From: Deltaproteobacteria bacterium
Lineage (GTDB): Bacteria; Desulfobacterota; Binatia; UBA12015
Assembly: GCA_003447545.1 (NCBI GenBank)
Contig: DLYX01000203.1
Span: 1-7,166, forward strand
DNA length: 7,166 nt
Direction of reading: 5' to 3'
The notes under the pieces were generated by a model. That model saw only the letters and a program-made list of their open reading frames with translations, was not told the DNA's origin and searched no databases. Below are positions 1 through 6,587 of the stretch, one piece after another (position 1 is the first letter of the stretch; each line of letters opens with the position of its first letter). The translations under genes and the position numbers were made by a program.

Positions 1-998
1 TTGAGTGCTCGAAACCGGCCCTGTGGTTCGACCTGGTCAACCAGCGTGCGACCCAGTGTCGGGACATCCGGCCGCTGGCTCGGGATGTTCCATGTGCCAG
101 CGGTTGTCAAAGCCTCCGCCGGCTCCATGCGAACGTTCCGAACATGGACGCGGATCGCCAGTTTGGGAATTTTCCCTTGCACGGCCATCGGTGCGAGAGC
201 TTCGGGATCGGTGCTGACCTCTGCACTGCCCGATATCTGCAGGGCCCAGTCGAGCCCCGGGATCAGGGAAAGCAAGCCGACCTCAGGGTTGGTCAGCAGG
301 TTGCGAAAGGTGTCGGCGATATTGTTTCCGGGTCGATCCGGGATCAGGAGAGTTTTTCTGTCGACCATATGAGCGAATCCGGCAGGGTCGCCACGGGGTG
401 ATATATCGGCGCCTCCTTCTTTCAACGAAGTGCCAATCAGAAGAAAGGGGGAGGCTGCCAGAAAAGCTGTCGCCGAAGTGCCCAACTCCTCGCCATGCTC
501 GGCCTCGAGGGGGTCGGGCGAGGGCGCTGCCTCACCCGACCAGAGCCTTGAGCGGATAAACGCTTTCGGGCAATGCATGAAAGTCTCGGCAACCTCGATC
601 TGTAACTTCTCTCTGTTGCAGCGGGTCGGGCCGTTCGCGCGCAGGGTACTGTTTTCGCCGGGAAGCATGAAGATGGCGCCCGCAAAGGGATTGGCCCGCA
701 GGTTCTGGTCAGCGGCACCGTATTGCCTCTCGGGCTGGTTCTGGATTTCGATGCAGGTGTTGTCGGGAGCGCGCGCGACGCCGCCTCTGCCGGCACGCAA
801 GCCGACTTCCATCGAGCCATCCTCGCGACGGGTGACGAGGCCCACGAGCGTCGACTTTTCGATCCATGAGCGGCCGGTAGCTTCCAGCTGAGGCTGGATC
901 TTGGCGGTGAGGCGCGCGGGGGGCGTTGCGAGCAGTTGGCGCAGCTCCGACTCGGTCTCAATCGTGCGGTTTCCTTTATTTTCGGAGCTTTTATTCAT
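1..998 (-). CDS. Tandem PPOX-like FMN-binding split-barrel protein (C-terminus cut by window edge)
   Basis: The frame stays open for 332 codons from the ATG at 998 to the left edge, so the C-terminus is missing. Residues about 175-298 carry a clear pyridoxamine-5'-phosphate-oxidase-like (MSMEG_1061-type) domain: SPFLLIGTS, then SPRGDPAGF (200-208), IPDRPGNN (219-226), NPEVGLLSLIPG, and a following LQISGSAEV strand. Residues about 30-155 look like a second, diverged copy (NPFAGAIFMLPG, STLRANG, then HCPKAFIRSRLW at 142-153). Proteins of this fold bind FMN, or sometimes heme or F420, usually at a dimer interface. The real reaction cannot be read from sequence. The start is well fixed: an in-frame TGA lies at 1011-1013 and no other start codon intervenes, although the Shine-Dalgarno is weak (GAG/GAAG just before ATG). 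A Fur box 22 bp upstream suggests iron repression and a role in iron or heme metabolism. The part beyond residue 310 could be a linker into a further domain outside the window. Confidence 0.85.
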   Translation of the reverse strand, partial: MNKSSENKGNRTIETESELRQLLATPPARLTAKIQPQLEATGRSWIEKSTLVGLVTRREDGSMEVGLRAGRGGVARAPDNTCIEIQNQPERQYGAADQNLRANPFAGAIFMLPGENSTLRANGPTRCNREKLQIEVAETFMHCPKAFIRSRLWSGEAAPSPDPLEAEHGEELGTSATAFLAASPFLLIGTSLKEGGADISPRGDPAGFAHMVDRKTLLIPDRPGNNIADTFRNLLTNPEVGLLSLIPGLDWALQISGSAEVSTDPEALAPMAVQGKIPKLAIRVHVRNVRMEPAEALTTAGTWNIPSQRPDVPTLGRTLVDQVEPQGRFRAL

Positions 999-1019
999 CT
1001 TCTCGTGGAGTCATTTTAT

Positions 1020-1040
1020 CGATTTTGATAATCAATATCA
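1020..1040. promoter_or_regulatory. Fur box in the divergent intergenic region (shared operator)
   Basis: The 19-mer GATTTTGATAATCAATATC (1021-1039) matches the classical Fur consensus GATAATGATAATCATTATC at 16 of 19 positions. Read as the 7-1-7 model, TGATAATCAATATCA at 1026-1040 matches 13 of 14 fixed positions. A second, weaker 7-1-7 site (10 of 14) begins 6 bp earlier at 1020, the stagger expected for two overlapping Fur dimers. It sits in the middle of the 61 bp between the minus-strand PPOX-like gene (start 998) and the plus-strand lipoprotein gene (start 1060), so one operator could repress both. Core promoter elements here are poor and were not assigned. Confidence 0.8.
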
Positions 1041-1059
1041 TATGGTAGGACTTCTTGTC

Positions 1060-1560
1060 ATGAAAATCTCGACGCAAAACACGTCCCCGGGAACCTTGGG
1101 AAAGACCTTGCCTTCGTTTTTCGCTTCGGTGCTCTCGGCTCTCGTTTTGAGTGTGCTGCTCGGCGCGTGTGCGCCGCTATTTGTCTCCTCGGGGCACCAG
1201 AGCGACGTCCGGGCGCGATTGATGATGTCCGGCTTTGGCAGCGCGGCAGACATTCCGGTCGTGATTCCCAACCGCGAGTGGGAAGACCAGAAACTGCAGT
1301 CCCTGACTTACGACTTCTATTTGGGGGATCGGCAAGTGACGCAAGGGAAAGTCGAGTACGACAAGCCCATCAACTCACGCTCGGAAATCAAGTTGGGCGT
1401 GATGATTGACTTCAATGAGACCTGGCTCCTGAAAACGCCGGGCTTTGCGGCAACGGCGACAGCGCCCTATCGACTGGTTGGGACCGCCATCGTCGGTGGC
1501 GCCGAGGTGCCAGTCTCGGTCGATGGGACTCTCTGGGTGCCAGGCATGCGTCCCCGATGA
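1060..1560 (+). CDS. Small outer-membrane lipoprotein with WHy/LEA14-like domain
   Basis: This encodes 166 aa. A lipoprotein signal peptide (hydrophobic stretch about 20-35) ends in the lipobox LLGAC, with Cys37 as the lipidated residue. The next residue is Ala rather than Asp, which favours outer-membrane sorting. The mature part contains IPVVIPNREW (65-74), LTYDFYLGDRQVTQGKVEY, an alternating LGVMIDF strand, YRLVGTAIVG and a closing VSVDGTLWVPG. This order resembles the WHy / LEA type 2 (LEA14) immunoglobulin-like fold seen in small bacterial lipoproteins; the match is by pattern and its function is unknown. The ATG at 1060 is preferred over the in-frame ATG at 1042 because AGGA at 1047-1050 sits 9 nt before it and because 1042 lies almost against the Fur box. 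Its 20-bp distance from the operator implies iron regulation. The gene ends 18 bp before the convergent PepSY gene stop. Confidence 0.8.
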   Translation: MKISTQNTSPGTLGKTLPSFFASVLSALVLSVLLGACAPLFVSSGHQSDVRARLMMSGFGSAADIPVVIPNREWEDQKLQSLTYDFYLGDRQVTQGKVEYDKPINSRSEIKLGVMIDFNETWLLKTPGFAATATAPYRLVGTAIVGGAEVPVSVDGTLWVPGMRPR

Positions 1561-1578
1561 TCGGATAAAGCCTTGTTG

Positions 1579-2712
1579 TCAGGTCGAGGCATTGGCCTCT
1601 GAATCCCGCCGGCGCCGTGTGAATCGAATCATCAGACCGGTGAGCGATAGGGCCGTAGTCGAGATGCCGAGCACGAAGTAGAGCCATTTCAGGCCAGGCC
1701 CGGCGACATTCCCGTAGTGCAGGGGAGCGATTGCCTGGTAGATCCTCCACGACAGCGGAGCTTCGAGGGCATTTTCGACGGACAGGACTCGACCGCTGCG
1801 GCCCTCGAGGGTGACCTGGAACGATTCGTGTTTGCGTAACAGGTGGCCCGGGATCTCGCCGCGCACTGTCGCGCGGGCGGCGGCATCGCCCCAGAGTTCG
1901 AGACTCAGCAGGTTCGGCTCCATTCCCGGGATCGCTTCCCGCGAGCTTGTGAGCAGGGTCTCGAGAGGCACCATTTCGGCACTCTCGCCGGATCGCTCCA
2001 CGCGGGGCGGCGCCAGTTCGGTCCGCGCCCGGGCGATATCGCCGGAGAAGATGGCGCTTGCCGGGGCCAGAACAAAGAACTCCTGCAGCCCCAGATATGC
2101 GCCGCTCAGCCCGAGCACGAAATGAAAGCCCAGAGCCCAGATGCCGATCGCCTTATGGGCATCCGCACTGCTGCGCCGCAGACCCCGCCTCCATTCCATC
2201 CGGAAGAGGTCCCGCAGGCGATGGCGGTAGGTGAAGAACCCGGTGGTGACCGAGACCACAAAGGCGAGCCCGATCAACCCAACCAGACTGCGGCCGATTT
2301 TATTATTGCTCAGCAGATAGGCATGGATTTGAAACAGGAAGTCCGCGGTGTGGTTGCGTTTCGCCTCCATTGTGGGTGGAGGCGCTTCGTTCAGGAAGAC
2401 TTCCTCCGATGGAGTGGCGGCCCCCGGCACCAGAAAGACCCGCAGAGCTTCTTGCTGGTTTGCCGGAAAGACGGCTACCAGTCGGTCGATCGAGGAGAGT
2501 TCTCGCGTGCGCACGGCGCCGTCGATGGCCAGTTGAAGATCGCCGCTCGAGCCCGCGGCCGGCTGTCGCGTCTCCGGATTTCCCCAGACATCGAGCTCAT
2601 GCCGGAAGACCGATACGGCACCGGTGAAGCCGATAAGGACAAATAGCAAGGCCATGCAACTGCCCAGATTGCGATGCACCCGGTCCAGCGTGATGAGACG
2701 GGTTCGTTTCAT
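1579..2712 (-). CDS. PepSY-associated TM helix protein, probable inner-membrane ferrisiderophore reductase
   Basis: This encodes 377 aa, a normal length for the FoxB/PiuB-like PepSY-TM family. Four membrane segments are visible at about 17-36, 141-160, 188-209 and 341-362, with a large soluble loop between TM3 and TM4 and a smaller one between TM1 and TM2. Family motifs are clear: RVHRNLG before TM1 and TGAVSVFRHELD after it; FQIHAYLL and VTTGFF around TM2; DAHKAIGIWALGFHF at TM3; and APLHYGNVAGPGLKW followed by SLTGLMI at TM4. His13, His130, His186 and His332 sit at conserved family positions and are candidate heme ligands. Known members pass electrons to ferric siderophores at the inner membrane; that role is inferred here. 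The ATG overlaps the previous gene's TGA (ATGA at 2712-2709) and has no evident Shine-Dalgarno of its own, which fits translational coupling. An open frame extends upstream to about 3291 but is non-coding shadow inside the previous gene. It is the last gene of the operon; no clear terminator follows. Confidence 0.9.
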   Translation of the reverse strand: MKRTRLITLDRVHRNLGSCMALLFVLIGFTGAVSVFRHELDVWGNPETRQPAAGSSGDLQLAIDGAVRTRELSSIDRLVAVFPANQQEALRVFLVPGAATPSEEVFLNEAPPPTMEAKRNHTADFLFQIHAYLLSNNKIGRSLVGLIGLAFVVSVTTGFFTYRHRLRDLFRMEWRRGLRRSSADAHKAIGIWALGFHFVLGLSGAYLGLQEFFVLAPASAIFSGDIARARTELAPPRVERSGESAEMVPLETLLTSSREAIPGMEPNLLSLELWGDAAARATVRGEIPGHLLRKHESFQVTLEGRSGRVLSVENALEAPLSWRIYQAIAPLHYGNVAGPGLKWLYFVLGISTTALSLTGLMIRFTRRRRDSEANAST

Positions 2713-3392
2713 GAGGCAAGGCCCGCGAGAACCGCCACGCCGACACTCAGAATGCCCAGCGAACTCAACCGTCGCGCGCATCCTCTCGTATCGATCGCGA
2801 ACAGCCCCCAGAAAAGAACGGGCAGTCCGGTCGCCGGCGCTACCAGAACGCCGACGACGATTCGTTCCAGGGGTGTTCCTGATGTCAGCAGGCTGGCACT
2901 GGCGCCGAGCAGGCCACTGATCAGAACCGCGCCGATCGCGGCGAGGGCCGCATGGCTGCGCGTGGGGCCGCCAGAGGGCAGGGATGCGAGCCTGCTGCCC
3001 GTGATGGCAGCACTTCGGGATTGTTTCCGGATCTGCGTTGCCGCAGCCAGCAGGGCGACGCCGAGGAGCAGAAGGGATAGATTGACGGCGGCTGGGGTCC
3101 CGCGCAGACTTTGCTCTTGACCGAAGAGCAGGAGATGGAGGAGGGGGAGGGCAAGGGTTGCGAGGCCCGTAATCAACGTGCCCGTGCGCGCCATCCGGAT
3201 CAGATCGTTTGCGTACCACCCGAGAAACCCCGAGAGCAGCCAGGTGGCAAAGAACGTGGTTTCCGCCCACCAGACATCCGAGGTTGCCCATTTGGCTTCA
3301 AACAGCCCGGCGCCAAGCAGGAGGGGCGTTGCGAGCAGCAGGCCGACAATCAGGCCGCCGCTAAGCCGAGTCACGAGGGGTGTTTCCGTCAT
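2709..3392 (-). CDS. Polytopic inner-membrane protein of iron-uptake operon (DUF3649-like, tentative)
   Basis: This encodes 227 aa, mostly hydrophobic, with about seven possible membrane segments (near 10-30, 43-61, 71-90, 102-118, 148-170, 178-199 and 208-225) and a basic loop at about 121-146. I do not recognise it firmly. Its C-terminal half (AAIGAVLISG, then TPLERIVVGVL, then a final hydrophobic pair) has the layout of the small DUF3649 membrane proteins often encoded beside PepSY and TonB-receptor genes. The N-terminal half (RLSGGLIVG, WWAETTFFATWLLSG) has a similar layout, so an internal duplication is possible. The start is ATG at 3392, overlapping the TGA of the preceding gene as ATGA. 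GGAAG at 3404-3400 gives a moderate Shine-Dalgarno within the palindrome GAAGCGCTTC. A longer open frame up to 3515 begins inside the upstream gene and is rejected. It probably assists the adjacent PepSY protein; this is inferred from position only. Confidence 0.8.
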   Translation of the reverse strand: MTETPLVTRLSGGLIVGLLLATPLLLGAGLFEAKWATSDVWWAETTFFATWLLSGFLGWYANDLIRMARTGTLITGLATLALPLLHLLLFGQEQSLRGTPAAVNLSLLLLGVALLAAATQIRKQSRSAAITGSRLASLPSGGPTRSHAALAAIGAVLISGLLGASASLLTSGTPLERIVVGVLVAPATGLPVLFWGLFAIDTRGCARRLSSLGILSVGVAVLAGLAS

Positions 3393-3694
3393 TGAAGCGC
3401 TTCCACGAGGATCAGGGCAAGCGCCACGGCTCCAACGAGGTAAGCACGCATCGGACCCGTTCGGGTCGTGGAAGCGATTGCTACCGCCAGCATGCCTCCC
3501 AGCATACCACAGCACATCGCAATGATAATCCCGATCGCCGGACCATCTGTCGAAATGGCGCCGGCCAAAACGACGCCGGATGCGAGGCCCGCCAGGGGCA
3601 GTGCGGACCTCGGGGGGTGGGCGAGCTCACGAGGAGTCATCGCCCACAGCAGAGCGACGCTGGCGAGCAGCACCGTGTAGCCGATCTCAGCCAA
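3389..3694 (-). CDS. Small inner-membrane protein, about 101 aa (DUF3325-like, tentative)
   Basis: This encodes 101 aa with three to four hydrophobic segments (about 3-18, 31-48, 52-74 and 83-99) separated by short polar loops (TPRELAHPPR and STTRTGPMR). Its size, topology and place between a TonB receptor and a PepSY protein recall the DUF3325 family of iron-uptake operon proteins, but the sequence itself gives no diagnostic motif, so the assignment is tentative. The start is TTG at 3694: GGAGGA (3705-3700) lies 5 nt upstream, one of the strongest ribosome sites in the window, while no ATG is suitably placed. The gene begins 18 nt after the receptor stop and ends in an ATGA overlap with the next gene. 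It could be a subunit or assembly partner of the PepSY reductase. Confidence 0.8.
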   Translation of the reverse strand: MAEIGYTVLLASVALLWAMTPRELAHPPRSALPLAGLASGVVLAGAISTDGPAIGIIIAMCCGMLGGMLAVAIASTTRTGPMRAYLVGAVALALILVEALQ

Positions 3695-3699
3695 CGCTA

Positions 3700-3705
3700 T
3701 CCTCC
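3700..3705 (-). promoter_or_regulatory. Strong Shine-Dalgarno that fixes a TTG start
   Basis: GGAGGA on the minus strand lies 5 nt before TTG at 3694. This is the only junction in the operon without a stop/start overlap, and it has the strongest ribosome-binding site. Translation after the long receptor gene therefore appears to be re-initiated independently rather than coupled. Confidence 0.75.
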
Positions 3706-3712
3706 GAGCAGC

Positions 3713-5923
3713 TCAATTGAAGAGAATCTCGACGGCACCGCCCCAGGTTCGCGGCGGGTTGAGCACACCGACGCCGTCGGCTGTAGGCGGAACAAAGACC
3801 CAATACGTCTGATCGGCGACGTTATTGACGAACAATCGCAGGCGCACGAAGTCCGCATCGATGCCCGCCTGAAAATTGAGCAGGGTCCGGTCCTCCATGG
3901 CCACTGTGTTCTGTGGGTTCTGGTAGCCACCGAGGGTGAGGTAGAGGTCGCCGCGCAGGAATCCGTAAATTGCTGGTGCACCTTTCCAGAAATCCGGCAG
4001 CAGAGGTCGGTACTCGGCCCCGAGGTTGATCGTATGCTCCGGAATGAAGGGAATGCGATTGCCCGTCACATCGCCGAATTGCGTGTCTGGCGCCTTGTCG
4101 AATTTTGCGTCCAGAAACCCGTACGAGAGCGAAACATCGACGTCGGGGTGTGGTGCCAGAAGCATTTGCAGTTCGGCTCCGTTCGTCCGTCCGTCTCCGA
4201 CGTTGGCAAAGAATGTGTAGCGAGTGCCGGCTTCGACGACCTCGCGGCGAACTTGCAGGTCCTTCTGTTGGAGCTGGAACACCGTGGGATTGAGGGACAG
4301 AGCACCGTCGAGCAAGGTGATCCGCGCGCCAATCTCGTAGTTGATGGCATCTTCCGGGTTGAAGGAGATGTCGCTGGGATCGGGAACCAGTCGGACATTG
4401 AAGCCGCCGGATTTGTAGGAAGTGGTGGCTCGGAAATACGCCATCAGATCATCGGTGAAATGATAGGCGATGCTGCCGCCAGGATTGAATTTCTCGTAGG
4501 TGTCGGTCTCGACGTAACCATAGGTCTGTGGAGCGAAAGGGGCGCCGTTCAGGTCGGCTACCGAACTGATGTCCGCAAATTTCTTCTCGTGCGAATAACG
4601 CAGTGACGCGGTGAGCTCGAGGCTGTCGAGAAACTCATAGGTGGCCTCGAAAAAAGCGGCGTAGGTATCAATGCCACCGTCGATATCGACCACCTGATTC
4701 AGCACTGCGTCTCCCGCAAGATCGATGACATTATCCTGCCCCCCGTTGGCGCGGTCATAGAAATAGTTGAAGCCGAAAAGCCAGGTGAGCGGGCTTTCAT
4801 TTTGTTTGGACAGGACGCGGATCTCCTGAGTCAATTGTTTTGCAGGCAGAGTCTGGAGCGTTTCGGAATCGGTCGCCGGGTTATTGTCGAAGTCCTGAAA
4901 AACAGTTCCCTTGCTCTGGATGAAACCGGTCAGGGATTGCACATCAAACCACTCGAGGCGCTCCAGCAGGACGTCGGCGACATAGCGAGTCCTTTCCCGG
5001 TCGTTATAGCCGAGAACATTAGTTGTTGTGATGCGTTTTTTGCCCATGCTCGCGGGGGTGAGTGCTTGCCCCGGCAGATCTTCCTTGGTGCCTTCGATCC
5101 CGGCATCGATGCGCAGGCCTTCGATCGGTAGCGCACGCACCCACAGCCGCCCGGAGAGTTGCTGCACGCCGCGCTCGTAGCGGTCGAGCGTGGTGTTGTA
5201 GAAAAAAGAATCGCGGGCGTAATAAAGGCCGGCACCGCGGATCAGCAATTTGTCATCGAGCAGCGGCACGTTTAGTACGGCTTCCACGCGCCGGCTGGCA
5301 AAGTTGCCGCCTTCGGCCGAAACCCGTGCCGTGAGTTCGTCGGTGGGGCGTGCGGTCTCGACCACCAGAGCACCACCCACGGAGTTGCGCCCGTAAAGAC
5401 CACCCTGTGGGCCGCGCAAGACCTCGACCTGCTCGATATCGTACATCAGCAGGTTGTTTTGGGTGCCCTGCACGAAATCATAGATGCCGTCGACGTAGAG
5501 TCCGACACCGGTATCAGTGCTGTTGCCAGAGGTGCCATTGCCGCGAATCGAGATGACGACGGTGGCATTTCCACGTTCTTCTACAAATGCATTCGGCACC
5601 AGCCGCAGCGTGTCCTCGAAGCCGCGAATTCGGTAATCCTGCAACTGTTCGGCGCCGAACGCGCTGACGCTGGCGGGCACATCCTGAATGAGCTGGGCGC
5701 GTTTGCCCGGGGCGCGAACCACGATCTCTTCAATCAGCGCCGGCGGGGCGAGAGGTCCGGGCGAGTCCCCCGCCTGAACGGTCGGCGCTGAGGCTTCTTC
5801 CGCAATGGATTCCACCGGGCTGGTCTCGGTCGCCGTTGTGGGATTCGGTTCAGCTGCGGTGGACGCACCGGCCAGCAGCAGAGTTGCAATCGCCCAGAAG
5901 GCTGACAGTTTTCCAATATTCAT
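3713..5923 (-). CDS. TonB-dependent outer-membrane receptor (ferric-siderophore/heme type)
   Basis: This encodes 736 aa, typical for the family. A signal peptide spans about 1-24 (cleavage after ASTAA). A 38-residue acidic, Pro/Ala/Thr-rich linker follows, then the TonB box EEIVVRA (65-71). The plug domain runs from about 77 to 190, with DVPASVSAF, ISIRGNG, GVGLYVDGIY, VEVLRGPQGGLYGRNSVGG and the closing ETARP. The 22-stranded barrel fills the remainder, with late motifs such as VGDGRTNGAELQ, IPFIPEHTINLGAEY and FVNNVADQTYW. The last residues are ILFN rather than the usual terminal Phe. There is no N-terminal secretin/STN signalling domain. The ATG at 5923 overlaps the sigma gene stop as ATGA, with AGGGA (5936-5932) 8 nt upstream; the frame open to 6058 is overlap with the sigma gene. 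It imports a TonB-energised ligand, most likely a ferric chelate given the Fur boxes and PepSY neighbour. The exact ligand cannot be read from sequence. Confidence 0.95.
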   Translation of the reverse strand: MNIGKLSAFWAIATLLLAGASTAAEPNPTTATETSPVESIAEEASAPTVQAGDSPGPLAPPALIEEIVVRAPGKRAQLIQDVPASVSAFGAEQLQDYRIRGFEDTLRLVPNAFVEERGNATVVISIRGNGTSGNSTDTGVGLYVDGIYDFVQGTQNNLLMYDIEQVEVLRGPQGGLYGRNSVGGALVVETARPTDELTARVSAEGGNFASRRVEAVLNVPLLDDKLLIRGAGLYYARDSFFYNTTLDRYERGVQQLSGRLWVRALPIEGLRIDAGIEGTKEDLPGQALTPASMGKKRITTTNVLGYNDRERTRYVADVLLERLEWFDVQSLTGFIQSKGTVFQDFDNNPATDSETLQTLPAKQLTQEIRVLSKQNESPLTWLFGFNYFYDRANGGQDNVIDLAGDAVLNQVVDIDGGIDTYAAFFEATYEFLDSLELTASLRYSHEKKFADISSVADLNGAPFAPQTYGYVETDTYEKFNPGGSIAYHFTDDLMAYFRATTSYKSGGFNVRLVPDPSDISFNPEDAINYEIGARITLLDGALSLNPTVFQLQQKDLQVRREVVEAGTRYTFFANVGDGRTNGAELQMLLAPHPDVDVSLSYGFLDAKFDKAPDTQFGDVTGNRIPFIPEHTINLGAEYRPLLPDFWKGAPAIYGFLRGDLYLTLGGYQNPQNTVAMEDRTLLNFQAGIDADFVRLRLFVNNVADQTYWVFVPPTADGVGVLNPPRTWGGAVEILFN

Positions 5924-6558
5924 CGAGATTTTCCCTTTGCCCAAACGCAGGCCGGCTTTCCCAGTTGCTGACTCATGCTGCGCATACCTCGCGCGACATG
6001 CTTTTCCACCATGCTCAGGGATAGATCCAGCATGTCGGCGATATCGGTCTGTCTCCACCCCTGGATCCGGTGCATCAAAAATACCTGACGGCAGCGGGGG
6101 GGGAGGGTTTCGAGGGCCTCCGCGAAGATGGCCGCCGGCTCACCCTCAGCTTCCTGAACGAGCAGAGCTTCTCCGTTTTCATGGTGCCGACGCATGGGTG
6201 ACGATCGATTTTCCAGACGAATGGCGTCGATCGCGGCTCTGGCGGCGGTCGTGAAAAGGTAGGCACGTTCGCGGCCTTTTTCGGGCATTCGGGCGTAGCG
6301 CAGGAGGCGCAAATAGGCCTCCTGGGCAACTTCCTCCGCGATCGCGGGGTTTCCTGTTGTGCGGGTGAGGAAGGCAAGAAGTTCACTCTGGTTGGCGCAG
6401 AACAATTCCGTAATTGCGTTCCGAATCTCCGTCGGCGAGCGCCTTTGCGCCGGTCGGCTGACCGGATTTCTTTCAAGTCTTTGTTTTATCTTGGTTAAAT
6501 TCGCAAAAATCGGCTCTGCGCGGGTGCTTCCGGTCTTCGTTTGATGGGTGCTTCGCAT
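5920..6558 (-). CDS. FecI-like ECF sigma factor (extracytoplasmic function sigma-70 family)
   Basis: This encodes 212 aa from the ATG at 6558. Region 2 spans about 50-118: LFCANQSELLAFLTRTTGN, then AEEVAQEAYLRLLRY, then YLFTTAARAAIDAIR. Region 4 spans about 145-198: ALETLPPRCRQVFLMHRIQG, then the helix-turn-helix TDIADMLDLSLSMVEKHVARGM. The LPPRC, MVEKH and AR(G/A)M pattern is that of FecI-type iron sigma factors. About 48 residues before region 2 form a basic extension longer than in most relatives. In-frame GTG codons at 6576 and 6585 could extend it, but 6585 touches the Fur box and none of the three has a strong Shine-Dalgarno. It is first in the operon and joined to the receptor by an ATGA overlap. 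No FecR-type anti-sigma gene lies beside it, so control may rest mainly on Fur. A run of eight C residues (coding strand) encodes the LPPR motif. Confidence 0.93.
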   Translation of the reverse strand: MRSTHQTKTGSTRAEPIFANLTKIKQRLERNPVSRPAQRRSPTEIRNAITELFCANQSELLAFLTRTTGNPAIAEEVAQEAYLRLLRYARMPEKGRERAYLFTTAARAAIDAIRLENRSSPMRRHHENGEALLVQEAEGEPAAIFAEALETLPPRCRQVFLMHRIQGWRQTDIADMLDLSLSMVEKHVARGMRSMSQQLGKPACVWAKGKSR

Positions 6559-6587
6559 GATGAAGGAAACTTTCACAAAACTCACTA

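Noticed and set aside
1..372. 123-codon plus-strand open frame at the left edge
   Set aside because: Antisense to the PPOX-like gene, with Ser/Arg-rich shadow composition and no motif.
437..961. 174-codon minus-strand open frame, Arg/Ser/Pro-rich
   Set aside because: It is a shadow in another frame of the PPOX-like gene, which is open continuously from 998 to 1 with clear family motifs.
991..1014. Seven-codon minus-strand leader ORF (MTPREDE) overlapping the PPOX-like start
   Set aside because: There is no ribosome site before it and the coding sense is too short to judge; probably chance.
901..1059. N-terminal extension of the lipoprotein frame to 901
   Set aside because: It would run through the PPOX-like gene start and the Fur box, and would bury the lipoprotein signal peptide; the ATG at 1060 has a Shine-Dalgarno.
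1554..1564. Inverted repeat CCGATGATCGG at the convergent stops as a terminator
   Set aside because: The stem is only 4-5 bp with no T-tract on either strand, too weak to call.
1843..2646. 267-codon plus-strand open frame
   Set aside because: Antisense to the PepSY gene in a GC-rich region; low-complexity composition and no recognisable motif.
3380..4606. 408-codon plus-strand open frame
   Set aside because: It lies antisense to the receptor gene and its neighbours, has no signal or domain pattern, and the opposite strand has unmistakable TonB-receptor motifs.
5924..6058. N-terminal extension of the receptor frame into the sigma gene
   Set aside because: The signal peptide begins at 5923, where ATGA overlaps the sigma stop and AGGGA is correctly spaced; the extension is only frame overlap.
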